The notes under the pieces: generated by a model
Told to the model about the DNA's origin: nothing
The model's database searches: none
What the model saw: the letters and a program-made list of their open reading frames with translations, nothing else
Made by a program: the position numbers and the translations under genes
From: Virgibacillus litoralis
Lineage (GTDB): Bacteria > Bacillota > Bacilli > Bacillales > Amphibacillaceae
DNA length: 64,000 nt
Assembly: GCF_017873675.1 (NCBI RefSeq)
Contig: NZ_JAGGKK010000004.1
Span: forward strand, 150,909-214,908
Direction of reading: 5' to 3'
Part shown: in pieces, positions 26,006-36,500 of the stretch
Layout: each line of letters opens with the position of its first letter
Numbering within the stretch: the first letter of the stretch is position 1

Positions 26006-27541
26006 TTATTCCCATTCAATTGTTGCAGGTGGTTTGCTTGTAATATCATAAACGACTCGATTGATATGCTCGACATCATTTACAATTCTTGTCGATATTT
26101 TTTCCAGAACATCCCACGGAATTCGTGCCCAATCGGAGGTCATCCCATCTATTGAGGTAACTGCCCTGATTCCAATAGTATAATCGTATGTGCGGGCATC
26201 CCCCATCACACCGACACTTCGGATATCAGGAAGGACTGTAAAGTATTGCCAAATATCACGGTCCAATCCAGCTGCAGCAATTTCCGCACGTAGGACGGCG
26301 TCTGATTCACGAACAATCGCTAATTTCTCGTCTGTTACTTCTCCTAATACTCGAATAGCAAGACCTGGTCCTGGGAATGGCTGTCGCCAAACAATTCCCT
26401 CAGGTAATCCAAGCTGCAGGCCAAGTTCCCTTACTTCATCTTTAAATAAGGTATTCAACGGTTCAATTAATTCAAACTGCATATTCTCTGGCAAACCGCC
26501 AACATTATGGTGTGATTTAATAGTTTGTGCTGTATCTGTACCACTTTCAATAATATCTGTATATAGTGTACCTTGAGCAAGAAAGTCAATATCCTTCAAT
26601 TTTGCTGCTTCATCATCAAAAACATAGATAAATTCATTACCAATAATTTTACGCTTTTGCTCAGGGTCATCCACACTCTTCAGTTTAGATAAAAATCGGT
26701 CGGCAGCATCAATCTTAATAATATTCATATTAAAATCATCTGCAAATGTCTTCATGACATCTTCACCCTCATTTTTGCGAAGTAATCCATGATCGACAAA
26801 GATACATGTAAGCTGATCGCCTATAGCTTTGTGAATAAGTGCTGCGACAACAGATGAATCAACCCCTCCGCTCAAAGCACACAATACGTTTCGATCACCG
26901 ACTTTTGCTTGTATTTTTTCTACTTCCATATCGATGAAGTTTTCGATTGTCCATTCACCATCACACACGCACACATCAAAAACGAATTGCTTCAGTAAAT
27001 GATTTCCATACTCGGAGTGACGAACCTCAGGGTGAAATTGAACACCATACAATTTATGATCATTATCGCTCATTGCAGCTATAGGTGTTGATGGGCTAGT
27101 TGCATCAATTTGAAAAGATGCAGGTACTTCCATCACTTTGTCCCCATGACTCATCCAAACAGACTGATTTTTTGGTGCGTCTTTGAATAATATTGGGTCA
27201 TGTGTTAGTTCAATTAACGCTTTCCCATATTCACGATTTGTAGCTTTGGCAACATTACCACCAAAATGCAGAGCCATGATCTGCATGCCATAGCAAATTC
27301 CTAAAATGGGAATATCTAATTCAAAGATTTCCGGATCACATCGGAAGCTGTTTTCATCATAAACGCTATGCGGACCGCCTGATAGGATTATTCCTTTTGG
27401 GTTCATTTTTTTGATAGTTTCTGCTGTTAACTTGTGTGAGTGTAATTCACTATACACACCGTGCTCTCTAATCCTTCTTGTGATTAGCTGGTTATATTGA
27501 CTGCCAAAATCAAGCACTAAAATCATTTCATTACTTTCCAT
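26006..27541 (-). CDS. guaA: GMP synthase (glutamine-hydrolysing) GuaA
   Basis: The 511-residue enzyme has an N-terminal glutamine amidotransferase ([13 protein letters not shown], nucleophile Cys in LGICYGMQ, His and Glu in [14 protein letters not shown]). A PP-loop ATP pyrophosphatase ([15 protein letters not shown]) and the dimerisation domain ending [11 protein letters not shown] follow. It converts XMP to GMP. The ATG at 27541 follows AGGAGTGG; the ORF extends to 27586 but that part has no similarity to GuaA. A guanine riboswitch gives product feedback. Confidence 0.97.
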   Translation of the reverse strand: MESNEMILVLDFGSQYNQLITRRIREHGVYSELHSHKLTAETIKKMNPKGIILSGGPHSVYDENSFRCDPEIFELDIPILGICYGMQIMALHFGGNVAKATNREYGKALIELTHDPILFKDAPKNQSVWMSHGDKVMEVPASFQIDATSPSTPIAAMSDNDHKLYGVQFHPEVRHSEYGNHLLKQFVFDVCVCDGEWTIENFIDMEVEKIQAKVGDRNVLCALSGGVDSSVVAALIHKAIGDQLTCIFVDHGLLRKNEGEDVMKTFADDFNMNIIKIDAADRFLSKLKSVDDPEQKRKIIGNEFIYVFDDEAAKLKDIDFLAQGTLYTDIIESGTDTAQTIKSHHNVGGLPENMQFELIEPLNTLFKDEVRELGLQLGLPEGIVWRQPFPGPGLAIRVLGEVTDEKLAIVRESDAVLRAEIAAAGLDRDIWQYFTVLPDIRSVGVMGDARTYDYTIGIRAVTSIDGMTSDWARIPWDVLEKISTRIVNDVEHINRVVYDITSKPPATIEWE

Positions 27542-27597
27542 GTCAACCACTCCTATCCATTTACACGCTATCGATAAAGACAACACCTTTACCCAAA

Positions 27598-27666
27598 TTA
27601 AAAACCTGGACCTACCCTACTGTGCAGTATATAAAAAAACTACACAAAGGCAGAAATCCAGGTCGA
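27598..27666 (-). terminator. Riboswitch-controlled terminator of guaA
   Basis: On the minus strand ACCTGGA pairs with TCCAGGT at the base of a long interrupted hairpin, followed by TTTTT. It lies between the aptamer and the guaA start. Confidence 0.75.
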
Positions 27667-27695
27667 CAAATGAGCATACCTTTAGAAATTCCGCC

Positions 27696-27762
27696 TTCAT
27701 AGTCAGAGCGTTTACGGTGCTCCGGTAGATACTTTCGAACCTTATTATCGAGGATATACGAA
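27696..27762 (-). promoter_or_regulatory. Guanine riboswitch aptamer upstream of guaA
   Basis: On the minus strand P1 pairs TTCGTA with TATGAA. Core blocks are GTATCTACC, CCGTAAACG and CTGACTATG, with C at the discriminating position. J2/3 reads GTATCTACC rather than the usual GTTTCTACC. It is the third guanine aptamer in the window. Confidence 0.92.
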
Positions 27763-27797
27763 CGGCGTATTTATTTCGTTAAAATTAATATTATCCT

Positions 27798-27826
27798 ATT
27801 CTACTAATCAAAAGAAGGACGGTCAA
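27798..27826 (-). promoter_or_regulatory. Sigma-A promoter of guaA, overlapping the end of the transglutaminase gene
   Basis: The -35 TTGACC (27821-27826) contains the TGA stop of the upstream gene. The -10 TAGAAT (27798-27803) is 17 bp away. Confidence 0.75.
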
Positions 27827-29997
27827 GCCATTATACGTTTAATTAAATTTTTCCACAATTGGCGTAAATTTACTATTTCCTTAGTATCCAGTTCATTTTT
27901 ATACAGGATACGTTCATAATGACTTGTTAAACGTTTCATCGTATTTGAACCATAGAGTGAGTCAATTCGTTTGGAATACTCTCGTAAAGTTTGATCAGCA
28001 TCTTTCGGGAATCCGTTATGTGCCAATACTTTGAGTAAATGGTGATATGCGTTTTGATATGTTTTCGCATCACCTTTATTTTTAATTTTCATGTTTAAAT
28101 ATGCTGTCTTCCAACGAAATCTTGTTCGATAAATGATAAATGTGAAAAGAAATATTACAGTAAGTCCAATTAGAACATACCACCAATTCACTTCAAAATT
28201 GCTTGTATTATCAGTAGATGAAGGTGTTTCTGTTTCATTATCTTCTGGCAGCCGTTCTTGCTCAGACTCGGTTTCTGGTGCCTCGTATTCATCATCATTC
28301 TCTGATGTACTATCTGAGTTAAAATGAAATTCTGCCATATTAGGAAATCCTTGTGTCGGTTCGAAGGGAACCCAGCCTTTATCTGGAAAATATACCTCAA
28401 CCCATGAATGTGCATTGGCATTTGTTACCTCATATATATCATAGGAATCTTGATTTTCACCTTCTTCAACTACCTCACCACTCGTAAAGCCTTTCACCCA
28501 TCTTGCAGGAATATCAAGTGATCTGAGCATTACTATCATCGAAGTGGAATAATTATCACAATACCCTGCCTTGGAATCAAATAAAAATTGATCCACATAA
28601 TCCTGGTTTTCATTAGGGACAGGAACATCACTTATCTGATACACAAATCCATTTCTGCCAAAATACGATTCTAAAGATCTTGCTTTATCATAACGATTAT
28701 CATCTTCTGCAGTAACTTCTGCCGCCAGTTCGCCTACCCGATCTGGTAATGAATCTGGTAATTGTGTATATCGCTCGTTAAGGCTAGCTGGATCCTCATC
28801 GCTTACTTTACGTAACTCATCAATAGCAAATGACGGCCGTTCATAAGTAATGGTGTAGTTATTCAACCTTAGACCATTTCCTTCAAGCTCTGTTCTGATT
28901 TCTCCAAACCGACTATCAAGCATTAGTCCAACATTCTGTGTTGTTTCAACACCTCTAATACCATATGGATAGATCAGCTTTTCCATATTGTTATTACCTT
29001 GAAAATCCAGTGTGGTAGTAAACTCTTCTGTTTCTACACTGTCAGCAAAAGTCTCAAGTGAGATTTCATTATTTTGCTGTAATTGATACTGTGGATCCTG
29101 CGACTTTTCCCAGCCTTTTCCTGTATAGACATCCTTTGTTTCTACTCTCCAGTAGTGATCATCATTGGCAGCTGCTTGAAATACTGGGGTATAATCCTGC
29201 ACAAAGGAACCACCAAGCCGTGAATCATTATTGCCGTACCCGACCTTATTGACCCCTGTTCCAGTATCTGAACTCCCAGCATTTTCAGCGGTACTTTTCA
29301 GGAAAGGAACTGGATCAGGCCACTGCGGATCAAATTTCGGTGCAGCGAATCCTATTAACGTAGAAAATAGTACGATAGTTATTAATGGAACAACCCATAT
29401 TGGTGATTTTTTTAACCACGAAAAGCGAATCGCTTCACGGTCAATTTCCTTAAAAAAGTTGGTCATCCCTAGTGCAACAAACGATACGACGAATGTACGG
29501 ACAATTGCAGCATCTGCTTCATATATCGTAAATGTATCCAGAACAGTTATATAAATAATTGTAAGCAGGACAAATAAGAAAATCCGCTTCATAACAATGA
29601 ACCAATAGTGCAACAGATAACTCATTAGCCAGATTAACAATAAGAATAATACACTGCGAAATAATGGCGTCAACTCATACCATTGCTGTGAAAACAAAAC
29701 ATTAATATTAAACGATATTTCCATAAGTAGTTGATCGAACCATAGTCTACTAAATAGAGGGTGCATTAGAAATAGACTATTAATGATAAAAAGTAATCCG
29801 AATCCTTTTAAAGGCATCGATATATACCATTTAACCTGAAGCATAGAAATAAAAAAGCAAAATATTGTAAACAAAATAAACACGGTTAAGTTGTTCACAT
29901 CACCAATGACATTTACCGGATAAAGCCATTCCAGAAATAATACAAATGCACAGATATATAAAATAGAGGTGTATAATAATGGGATTTTCATTTTCAT
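27823..29997 (-). CDS. TgpA-family membrane transglutaminase-like protein (YebA-like)
   Basis: The 724-residue protein has about six N-terminal transmembrane segments (residues 8-225) and an extracytoplasmic TgpA region. A transglutaminase core has Cys in SKAGYCDNYSTSMIVMLRS and His in NANAHSWVEVYFPDKGWVPFEPT. A Glu/Ser/Thr-rich linker, a last transmembrane helix (about 608-630) and a DUF4129-like cytoplasmic tail follow. Its start overlaps the DUF58 stop by 4 bp (ATGA). The MoxR-DUF58-transglutaminase-guaA order matches yeaC-yeaD-yebA-guaA of B. subtilis. A role in envelope processing or protease-like chemistry is inferred. Confidence 0.9.
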   Translation of the reverse strand: MKMKIPLLYTSILYICAFVLFLEWLYPVNVIGDVNNLTVFILFTIFCFFISMLQVKWYISMPLKGFGLLFIINSLFLMHPLFSRLWFDQLLMEISFNINVLFSQQWYELTPLFRSVLFLLLIWLMSYLLHYWFIVMKRIFLFVLLTIIYITVLDTFTIYEADAAIVRTFVVSFVALGMTNFFKEIDREAIRFSWLKKSPIWVVPLITIVLFSTLIGFAAPKFDPQWPDPVPFLKSTAENAGSSDTGTGVNKVGYGNNDSRLGGSFVQDYTPVFQAAANDDHYWRVETKDVYTGKGWEKSQDPQYQLQQNNEISLETFADSVETEEFTTTLDFQGNNNMEKLIYPYGIRGVETTQNVGLMLDSRFGEIRTELEGNGLRLNNYTITYERPSFAIDELRKVSDEDPASLNERYTQLPDSLPDRVGELAAEVTAEDDNRYDKARSLESYFGRNGFVYQISDVPVPNENQDYVDQFLFDSKAGYCDNYSTSMIVMLRSLDIPARWVKGFTSGEVVEEGENQDSYDIYEVTNANAHSWVEVYFPDKGWVPFEPTQGFPNMAEFHFNSDSTSENDDEYEAPETESEQERLPEDNETETPSSTDNTSNFEVNWWYVLIGLTVIFLFTFIIYRTRFRWKTAYLNMKIKNKGDAKTYQNAYHHLLKVLAHNGFPKDADQTLREYSKRIDSLYGSNTMKRLTSHYERILYKNELDTKEIVNLRQLWKNLIKRIMA

Positions 29998-31262
29998 GAT
30001 ACATTCACCTCAATAATTTTCTGGACTAACTGTTTTTCAGTTAAAACATTAATAACAACACCTTCAAAACGAAGCTGCTGGATAATATTGTGTTCATTAC
30101 GTGAAATAAGTGCAGATGATTGTATGAACAGGATAATTACTCGTTTAGAGCGCTGTTTCACCTTCTGAACTGATTCTCTGAACATGTCATCCATGTGAGT
30201 TGTAACCAATATAATGTTAGCTCCCGATGAGATCTTCGTTGTTTCCTCTCTCAATATCATCGAAAAAGACCTTGTCCCACCAGGCTGCAGTCTTGTTAAG
30301 TGCTGCCTGATTAAATCCTTTTTGGCTGGATCATGGTGCATTGGAAAATAGACAACGTTTTCCCCAATTGACAGAAAGCCTACTTGTGATGCCTGTTTTC
30401 GGATTGATTCCACTAACGACATTGTCAGCTCAATTCCTGCTTCAAAAGCCAGTTCATTTATGCCACGATTATAGCAACTATCCAATATGACCATTGTATC
30501 TGTACTTTTCTCTTGTTCGAATTCTTTTGTGATTATTGTATTCTTCTTTGCAGTCTGTTTCCAATCAATCCAGGAAAATTTATCACCAGGCATATATTCA
30601 CGGATCCCCGTTGCAACATTTGAATTCTTCAAATTCATCGCATACGAAGAGATAGACCCTTGTTCATAGCTAGTAATACTTTCTGTAATGTGTATCGGAC
30701 GTTCATTTGGAAATGCTACAATTTGGTCTGACAAGTAAAAAATATGCTCTTTTTTAACAAAACCTAACACATCCCCAGTTCTTATGCGTAAAGCCTGGAG
30801 CTGATGTTCACCACGTGGTACTTGCTCAATATAATATGGCAGTTCGATTTCACGACTGAATCCTGGAAAAACAATCTTCTTTATTTTACGATTTACTTGT
30901 AACTTATTTGGTTTATCCATGTTACGGTACTTCTCGTTTTGATTATCCACTTTCTGAAGAGTATCTGGAAAAATCTCCTCACAAATACAATAATATAAGG
31001 GGTAAGGGATGGTTCTCTTTATTTTAACCGTGACAGCTATTCGCCCACCAGCCCAAATAACATGATGTGACAAGCTTCGCGTGACATGCCACCTTTTGAT
31101 TGGATAAAACAACAGCCCTAAATGATAAAGAAAAATTGGCAGAAACCCAAAAAATAAGAACCAGCTTACAAACCCGCCCTGGAACATTGCAAATGAAAAT
31201 AAAACTAGTAATAAGAAAACGACAAAACTTAATTTGCCTATAAATCTAATAGTGCCAGTCAT
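29994..31262 (-). CDS. DUF58 domain-containing protein (YeaD-like)
   Basis: The 422-residue protein has two N-terminal transmembrane segments (about 8-55), a beta-rich middle and a DUF58 domain with the motif YMPGDKFSWIDWKQTAKKN. A von Willebrand A-like fold with MVILDS follows. It works with MoxR-type ATPases, probably in assembling or maturing surface complexes. It overlaps MoxR upstream as TAATG and the transglutaminase downstream as ATGA, so the three are one coupled operon. Confidence 0.92.
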   Translation of the reverse strand: MTGTIRFIGKLSFVVFLLLVLFSFAMFQGGFVSWFLFFGFLPIFLYHLGLLFYPIKRWHVTRSLSHHVIWAGGRIAVTVKIKRTIPYPLYYCICEEIFPDTLQKVDNQNEKYRNMDKPNKLQVNRKIKKIVFPGFSREIELPYYIEQVPRGEHQLQALRIRTGDVLGFVKKEHIFYLSDQIVAFPNERPIHITESITSYEQGSISSYAMNLKNSNVATGIREYMPGDKFSWIDWKQTAKKNTIITKEFEQEKSTDTMVILDSCYNRGINELAFEAGIELTMSLVESIRKQASQVGFLSIGENVVYFPMHHDPAKKDLIRQHLTRLQPGGTRSFSMILREETTKISSGANIILVTTHMDDMFRESVQKVKQRSKRVIILFIQSSALISRNEHNIIQQLRFEGVVINVLTEKQLVQKIIEVNVS

Positions 31263-32224
31263 TAATTAAATTCCTTCCGAATCGGGATATGTGTATCTTT
31301 AACAATCTTTTCAATCACCTTATTACTCGTGAGCCCGTCATATTTTGCTTCAGATGTTAAAATAACTCGGTGAGCCAATACAAAAGGCGCTAGGTACTTC
31401 ACATCATCCGGCAATACATAATCACGACCGTGAATGTATGCATAAGCTTTAGCAGCCTTCATTAAGGAAATTGATCCACGAGGGCTCACACCCAGATAAA
31501 TGGCTGCATTATTCCGTGTTCCAGTTACTAGACTTATAATGTATCGTTGGACATTTTTATCGATATAAACATCCTTAACTTCTTCTTGAATGGATAATAA
31601 TTCTTCTCTATTAATTACAGAAGATATAGATTCGATTGGATGATCTTTAGATGTGAGTTCTAACATGCGCAGTTCTTGTTCTATTGATGGATAACCCATT
31701 TTTAATTTTAAAATAAATCTGTCCAGCTGAGCTTCTGGAAGTGGATATGTCCCTTCATACTCAATAGGATTCTGTGTTGCCATGACAAAGAATGGTTGTT
31801 TTAGTGGGATTGTATTACCATCAACAGTTACGTTCTTCTCTTCCATACCTTCAAGTAGTGCAGACTGTGTCTTGGGAGAAGTTCGATTGATTTCGTCAGC
31901 TAGAACAATATTCCCAAGAATAGGCCCACCTCGGAATTCAAATTCCATTTCTTTTGGATTATAAATAGAAACACCGGTCACATCTGAAGGAAGTAAATCT
32001 GGTGTGAACTGAATCCTTCTAAAATCACAATCCAATGATTTTGCTAATGTTCGTACAAGCATTGTCTTCCCAACACCTGGGACATCCTCAAGTAAAACGT
32101 GCCCCTGCGCCAATAATGCTACTAAACTTAATGTAGCAGCTTCTTCTTTTCCAATCATAACTTTATTTATATTCGCTAGTACCTTTTCTACTCTTTCATG
32201 ATATATAGCTGTTTCTTGCATCAT
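31262..32224 (-). CDS. MoxR-family AAA+ ATPase (YeaC-like)
   Basis: The 320-residue ATPase shows Walker A EDVPGVGKTMLVRTLA, Walker B NIVLADEINRTSPKTQSALLEGMEE, sensor 1 ATQNPIEYEGTYPLPEAQLDRF and the sensor 2 region GVSPRGSISLMKAAKAYA. It is of full MoxR length. It acts as a chaperone-like partner of the DUF58 protein. It heads the operon; AAGGGG precedes the tandem ATG codons at 32224 and 32221. Confidence 0.94.
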   Translation of the reverse strand: MMQETAIYHERVEKVLANINKVMIGKEEAATLSLVALLAQGHVLLEDVPGVGKTMLVRTLAKSLDCDFRRIQFTPDLLPSDVTGVSIYNPKEMEFEFRGGPILGNIVLADEINRTSPKTQSALLEGMEEKNVTVDGNTIPLKQPFFVMATQNPIEYEGTYPLPEAQLDRFILKLKMGYPSIEQELRMLELTSKDHPIESISSVINREELLSIQEEVKDVYIDKNVQRYIISLVTGTRNNAAIYLGVSPRGSISLMKAAKAYAYIHGRDYVLPDDVKYLAPFVLAHRVILTSEAKYDGLTSNKVIEKIVKDTHIPIRKEFN

Positions 32225-32437
32225 CTTAACTGACCCCTTCCCGGCTACGTCACATTTTCTATATAATCTAAGCTATTTTAACTATACTAAAAATGTCCTA
32301 TGAATAAAAGCATAATCACAGTCATTTTTGATTATTAGAAAAACTTGGCTTGTTATCAAATATAGGAATACTTTAGTTTTTTAACTTTTTTCATTAAGCC
32401 ACTGTTTCCTAAAAGATTATTGTTACATAGTAGATTT

Positions 32438-32815
32438 AAACTGCGAACTAATGGTTGGGTGCAGTAACACCGCTACGGAAATACACTTCGCTTTCCGTGG
32501 GCGGCTGATGAGCCTCCTTGCTCCTACGTCGCTGCGTAGTCTCATCTAGGCCTCAGCTCCCACAGGAGTCTACGTGTATTTCCTACGCTGGGTTTTGCTC
32601 ACTAGAACATAAAAAAAGATTTTATACCACTAAACTAGCAGTTGGAATATGCGAGACTCCTGTGGGACAGCGAGCCTAAGAGACCCCACAGGGAGCGTTT
32701 TTTGCGAGCGAGGAGGCTCGTGGTGAGCCCACGGAAAGCGAGTATATTCCAGCTGCGTTGTTAGGGAGCCTCACGAAATGCTTCCAATAGGACTCCCTTA
32801 GTTGGTTCGCAGTTT
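32438..32815. mobile_element. Nested inverted-repeat (MITE-like) element, non-coding
   Basis: AAACTGCGAAC at 32438-32448 is matched by GTTCGCAGTTT at 32805-32815 as outer inverted repeats. Inside are two long palindromic modules in opposite orientation (about 32468-32588 and 32640-32750). Both contain CGCTTTCCGTGGGC, a GAGCCTCCT core and CCACAGGAGTCT. The GC content is clearly above its surroundings. No ORF fits it. I recognise the module type as a repeat common in Bacillaceae genomes, but no transposase is present. Confidence 0.75.
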
Positions 32816-32864
32816 ATATCAATTACGAAAGTTAAATATCATGTAAAAACCTTATAAACTAGTA

Positions 32865-34379
32865 TTAGTTAATTTGGGCTGTTTTAAACGGTAACATTGG
32901 GTTTCCATTCATTCCAACCCAAATATTGGATTGCTCCATTTGAAATGCTAACTGCAAAAGCTTGTCCTCTGCACCTTTGGAGGCCATGACCTGCACACCT
33001 AAAGGAAGACCACTATCCGAAAGATAAACCGGAACGGACATTGCTGGTTGTCCTGTAAGGTTCGCCAGCTGTGTAAATGGTGTATATGTTAAACTTGGCA
33101 GAAACATATCATAAATCAGTTCTTGCTGTTGTGACTTATCTACCTCGCTAATTTGCTTCATAAGATTTCTCTTCTTTGTTTCCGAATGGGTCAATTCACC
33201 AATTTTCGGTGCTTTAAATGCTGTAGTTGGTGTTATATAAAAGTCATATGTTTGATGAAAAGCAGCCATTTTTGCTGCTGCGAAATCCCATGAAGCAAGA
33301 CTTGCAGAGAATTCAGCTGCTGAAACCGACTTCCCAGCCTCATTCAGCAACCACGTTTCAATCTCAACATCCTCTGCAGTCAGCGATCTGCCGAGCGATT
33401 TTTCAAGCTGTTGAATGACAGAAGAGATTTCACCGCTATTCATGAGATAGTAATCTTTCATTAACTGAATACCATCTACATCATTTTCCTTTTCCTCAAC
33501 AATATGCCCCTTACTCTCCAACCATTTAACTGTCTTTTCTACAGCTATTTTGGCATCCTCTGAAACAGGGGTGTCTACAGGTGATTTCGTCGTATAAGCG
33601 ATTCGAAGTGAATTATTAAATGGCTCTTTCATATTGTCCTTGTAACTTCTACTAAATAAGGGTGTATTAAATGCCGCTGCAGGTTCAACAACCTGGAGAA
33701 TATCAAGCATTGCAGCACTATCACGTACACTTCTGCTTAGCACGAAGTCAATTGCAGCACCTTGCCACTGACGCCCAACTCCCGGTCCAACAGGTGTCCG
33801 TCCACGAGTTGGTTTTAATCCAAATAACCCTGTAAAGGAAGCAGGAATACGAATCGAACCACCACCATCACTTGATCCTGCAACAGGAACTACACCAGAA
33901 GCAACCGCAGCTGCAGATCCCCCGCTTGACCCTCCTGTTGAATAGTTATTGTCCCATGGATTTCGTGTCGGTCCATATAGTTCAGGTTCGGTAATGTTTT
34001 TCAATCCAAATTCAGGTGCATTTGTATGCCCCATAAACAATACTCCAGAATCACGAAGCCTTTTCACAAAATTTGAGTCGTACTCACTTATTGCAGACCT
34101 TAGTAGTTTAGAGCCAGAAGTGATTGGTTCACCCTTTAGTGATTGTGAAAGGTTCTTTAATAGGAAGGGGACACCAGAAAAAGGTCGATCTGCACTAAAA
34201 CTGTTTACTTCTTCTCTCACACGTTCTTTTCGATTATGTACAACAGCATTCAAGGTTGAATTAACTTTCTCTAACTGCTGGAAACTTAACTCCATCAACT
34301 CAGATGGATTAACTTTGCTTGCTTTTATTTGTTGTGCCATTTCAGTAGCATCCATTGCCAAGTATGTTTGAATATTCAT
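32865..34379 (-). CDS. Amidase (amidase-signature family)
   Basis: The 504-residue enzyme has the Ser-Ser-Lys triad: Lys75 in [11 protein letters not shown], cis-Ser at about 151 in [14 protein letters not shown] and nucleophile Ser175 in [17 protein letters not shown]. It is of normal family length. It hydrolyses a linear amide; no glutamyl-tRNA amidotransferase partners (GatC/GatB) are adjacent, so it is a stand-alone catabolic amidase. It is not close enough to the Liv-type importer to be called part of that pathway. Confidence 0.9.
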   Translation of the reverse strand: MNIQTYLAMDATEMAQQIKASKVNPSELMELSFQQLEKVNSTLNAVVHNRKERVREEVNSFSADRPFSGVPFLLKNLSQSLKGEPITSGSKLLRSAISEYDSNFVKRLRDSGVLFMGHTNAPEFGLKNITEPELYGPTRNPWDNNYSTGGSSGGSAAAVASGVVPVAGSSDGGGSIRIPASFTGLFGLKPTRGRTPVGPGVGRQWQGAAIDFVLSRSVRDSAAMLDILQVVEPAAAFNTPLFSRSYKDNMKEPFNNSLRIAYTTKSPVDTPVSEDAKIAVEKTVKWLESKGHIVEEKENDVDGIQLMKDYYLMNSGEISSVIQQLEKSLGRSLTAEDVEIETWLLNEAGKSVSAAEFSASLASWDFAAAKMAAFHQTYDFYITPTTAFKAPKIGELTHSETKKRNLMKQISEVDKSQQQELIYDMFLPSLTYTPFTQLANLTGQPAMSVPVYLSDSGLPLGVQVMASKGAEDKLLQLAFQMEQSNIWVGMNGNPMLPFKTAQIN

Positions 34380-34619
34380 TAACTCACCCCGGATTTTTAT
34401 TATTTATATTGTATCATTTCATTCAGCAGTTTCCTTTTTATATGCTTTAAAAGCCACAATACTTTCGTTGTTATCCAATATTCAGATTGAATGTTTCCCA
34501 TTACTATAGATTTTTATACTGAGTACCTGACTGTTTGTGTATAAGAGTCTTATTTATAGCCAAACTAATAACGAAATAGTGTGAAGGAAAAAGAACAAAG
34601 TGACAGATTACTTCGTAAA

Positions 34620-34936
34620 ATAACATCAGTCGAATTGTCACAAGCCTGGTCTGCTTACATAGACGCAAGCAGAACAAATCCAATGGCAACTAAAATGAGA
34701 TTACATCCTTTTTCTGATAAGTTGATGGTGAATGTCACTTAGAAGGCTGCCATTGGTAGTAGCTTTTACGTAATCAGTATAACAATAAACATCAGAAGAG
34801 ATTTAGCTACACAATAAACAAGGTTTAGCTCTGAAATTGCATTTTTTTCTGAGGATGGGGCAAATATAATGATAGATAAAGAATGGCTTGAAGAGCCGCC
34901 GCGTATGACGGATTGTGAGGAATTAGTAAAGGAGAA
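34620..34936 (+). pseudogene. Decayed DUF3231 gene remnant
   Basis: Two fragments match the C-terminal part of the intact DUF3231 protein just downstream. HPFSDKLMVNVT (about 34697-34740) matches PPFSDKLMMSLVT. GANIMIDKEWLEEPPRMTD (about 34857-34913) matches GANIMINNGWMEQPPIAAD. Stop codons and frame changes lie between them. It looks like a tandem duplicate that lost most of its coding sequence; the tail still ends next to the intact gene's ribosome site. Confidence 0.65.
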
Positions 34937-34944
34937 GTGGACAT

Positions 34945-35952
34945 ATGGAAAATCTCAAGAAAAACATACCCTTAACCTCTGCGGAAATCTCCAGCCTATG
35001 GACTTCCTATCAAAATGAGACAATGACGATATGCGGAATAAAATATTTTCTGCAACACGTTGACGATGATCAGATACAATCAATCCTTGAGCAAGTACTA
35101 GCCGTATCCGAAGAAAACAAAAGCAAGTTGACAAACTTCTTTAACAATGAGAACTATCCTATCCCTCACGGATATACGGAAAAGGATATAGATTTACAGG
35201 CCCCGCGGCTTTTCGCAGATAAACTTTATCTTGAGTACATGCTTAATTTAACAATCCTATTAGTTACTGCATATGGGACGGCATTAGGACTTGCTGAGCG
35301 AACAGATGTAATTAAGTATTATTCAAATTGTCTAAATACAACACAGGGATTACATTCTAAGATAAAAGAACTGTCAAAGGAAAAAGGGATTTATATACGC
35401 TCCCCAAAAATTCCTAAGCCAAGGCAAATCGACTTTGTGAAGAAACAAAAATTCTTATCTGGTTGGTTTGGTGATCGCAGGCCACTTCTAGGCATCGAAA
35501 TCGCTAACCTTGTTTTCCACGCAAAGCGCAATGCTCTTGGACAAGCAGTTATTGCTGGATTTAGTCAAGTGGCTAAATCCAAGGAAGCAAAACGTTACTT
35601 TGAAAGAGGCAGAGATATCTCTGGTAAACACGTTAATATTTTCACTTCCATCCTGCATGAAGAATATTTGTCTAACGGGACATTGTTACTATTGTCCGAA
35701 GTAACTGATTCTACAGTTCCACCTTTTTCAGACAAGCTCATGATGTCACTAGTAACTTTACTTACCGCATCTGGAATCGGTCAATATGGTATGGCCATGT
35801 CAGCTAGTCCCAGACACGATTTAGGTGTCCACTATACCCGTTTAATAGCAGAAGTAGCACATTATTCCGATGATGGGGCAAACATCATGATTAACAATGG
35901 GTGGATGGAACAGCCGCCAATAGCAGCAGACAGAAAAGAACTGGCAGAATAG
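34945..35952 (+). CDS. DUF3231 family protein
   Basis: The 335-residue protein has two similar helical halves (about 10-160 and 175-325), as is usual for DUF3231. Repeated elements are LTSAEISSLWTSYQNETMTICGIKYFLQHVDDDQI and PPFSDKLMMSLVTLL. Ferritin-like four-helix bundles are predicted for this family, which is common in spore formers; the function is unknown. AAAGGAG precedes the ATG. A decayed copy lies directly upstream, which suggests repeated local duplication. Confidence 0.85.
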   Translation: MENLKKNIPLTSAEISSLWTSYQNETMTICGIKYFLQHVDDDQIQSILEQVLAVSEENKSKLTNFFNNENYPIPHGYTEKDIDLQAPRLFADKLYLEYMLNLTILLVTAYGTALGLAERTDVIKYYSNCLNTTQGLHSKIKELSKEKGIYIRSPKIPKPRQIDFVKKQKFLSGWFGDRRPLLGIEIANLVFHAKRNALGQAVIAGFSQVAKSKEAKRYFERGRDISGKHVNIFTSILHEEYLSNGTLLLLSEVTDSTVPPFSDKLMMSLVTLLTASGIGQYGMAMSASPRHDLGVHYTRLIAEVAHYSDDGANIMINNGWMEQPPIAADRKELAE

Positions 35953-35960
35953 ATTACAAA

Positions 35961-36452
35961 ATGGAAAAAAAATATGGGAAAAACAAAGACAAATTAGAAA
36001 AGCTGCTATGGAGTATTGCCCTGCCTGGATTTGGACAGTTATTAAATGGTAAGTATCTTAAAGGAATTATCTTAATTACACTCGAATTTGTTATTAATGT
36101 TTTTGGGCATTTTAACCAAATAATCCTACTTAGCTTTCATGGTAATATCAGTGAAGCCATTGAACAAACCAATTACCAATGGCTGATGTTTTATCCATGT
36201 CTATATTTCTTCGCGATGTGGGATGCTTATAATGACGCAGAGGGAGAGAGTAGGCCGTATGCATTTATGCCATTCGTGTTTTCAGCTTACTTTGTAACAG
36301 TTGGTTTAATTTATTCGCCAACGTTTACTATTTTCGGACATTTAATTGGCCCTGTATGGCTTCCAATAATCTTTTTAAATTTTGGTCTGCTTATAGGCGG
36401 GTTAATACGATGGCTGTTGTTGAAGCGACTTGAAAAAGGTTATAATACATAA
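35961..36452 (+). CDS. Small polytopic membrane protein
   Basis: The 164-residue protein has the N-terminal motif LLWSIALPGFGQLLNGKYLKGIILI, resembling the TM2-like start of small Bacillus membrane proteins. About four more hydrophobic segments follow, and the end is basic (RWLLLKRLEKG). The ATG at 35961 is chosen because it lies past the DUF3231 stop; an ORF start at 35901 would overlap that gene by 52 bp. The ribosome site is weak, so coupling to the upstream gene is likely. Function unknown. Confidence 0.7.
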   Translation: MEKKYGKNKDKLEKLLWSIALPGFGQLLNGKYLKGIILITLEFVINVFGHFNQIILLSFHGNISEAIEQTNYQWLMFYPCLYFFAMWDAYNDAEGESRPYAFMPFVFSAYFVTVGLIYSPTFTIFGHLIGPVWLPIIFLNFGLLIGGLIRWLLLKRLEKGYNT

Positions 36453-36498
36453 AGGATTCCAGGCAAATGCATATACATAAGCGGGAATCCTTTTTTTG
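36451..36498 (+). terminator. Intrinsic terminator of the DUF3231 operon
   Basis: AAAGGATTCC pairs with GGGAATCCTTT, followed by TTTT. Confidence 0.85.
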
Positions 36499-36500
36499 TT

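Noticed and set aside
26190..26576. 128-residue plus-strand ORF inside guaA
   Set aside because: It is a shadow frame of a strongly conserved gene, with no ribosome site.
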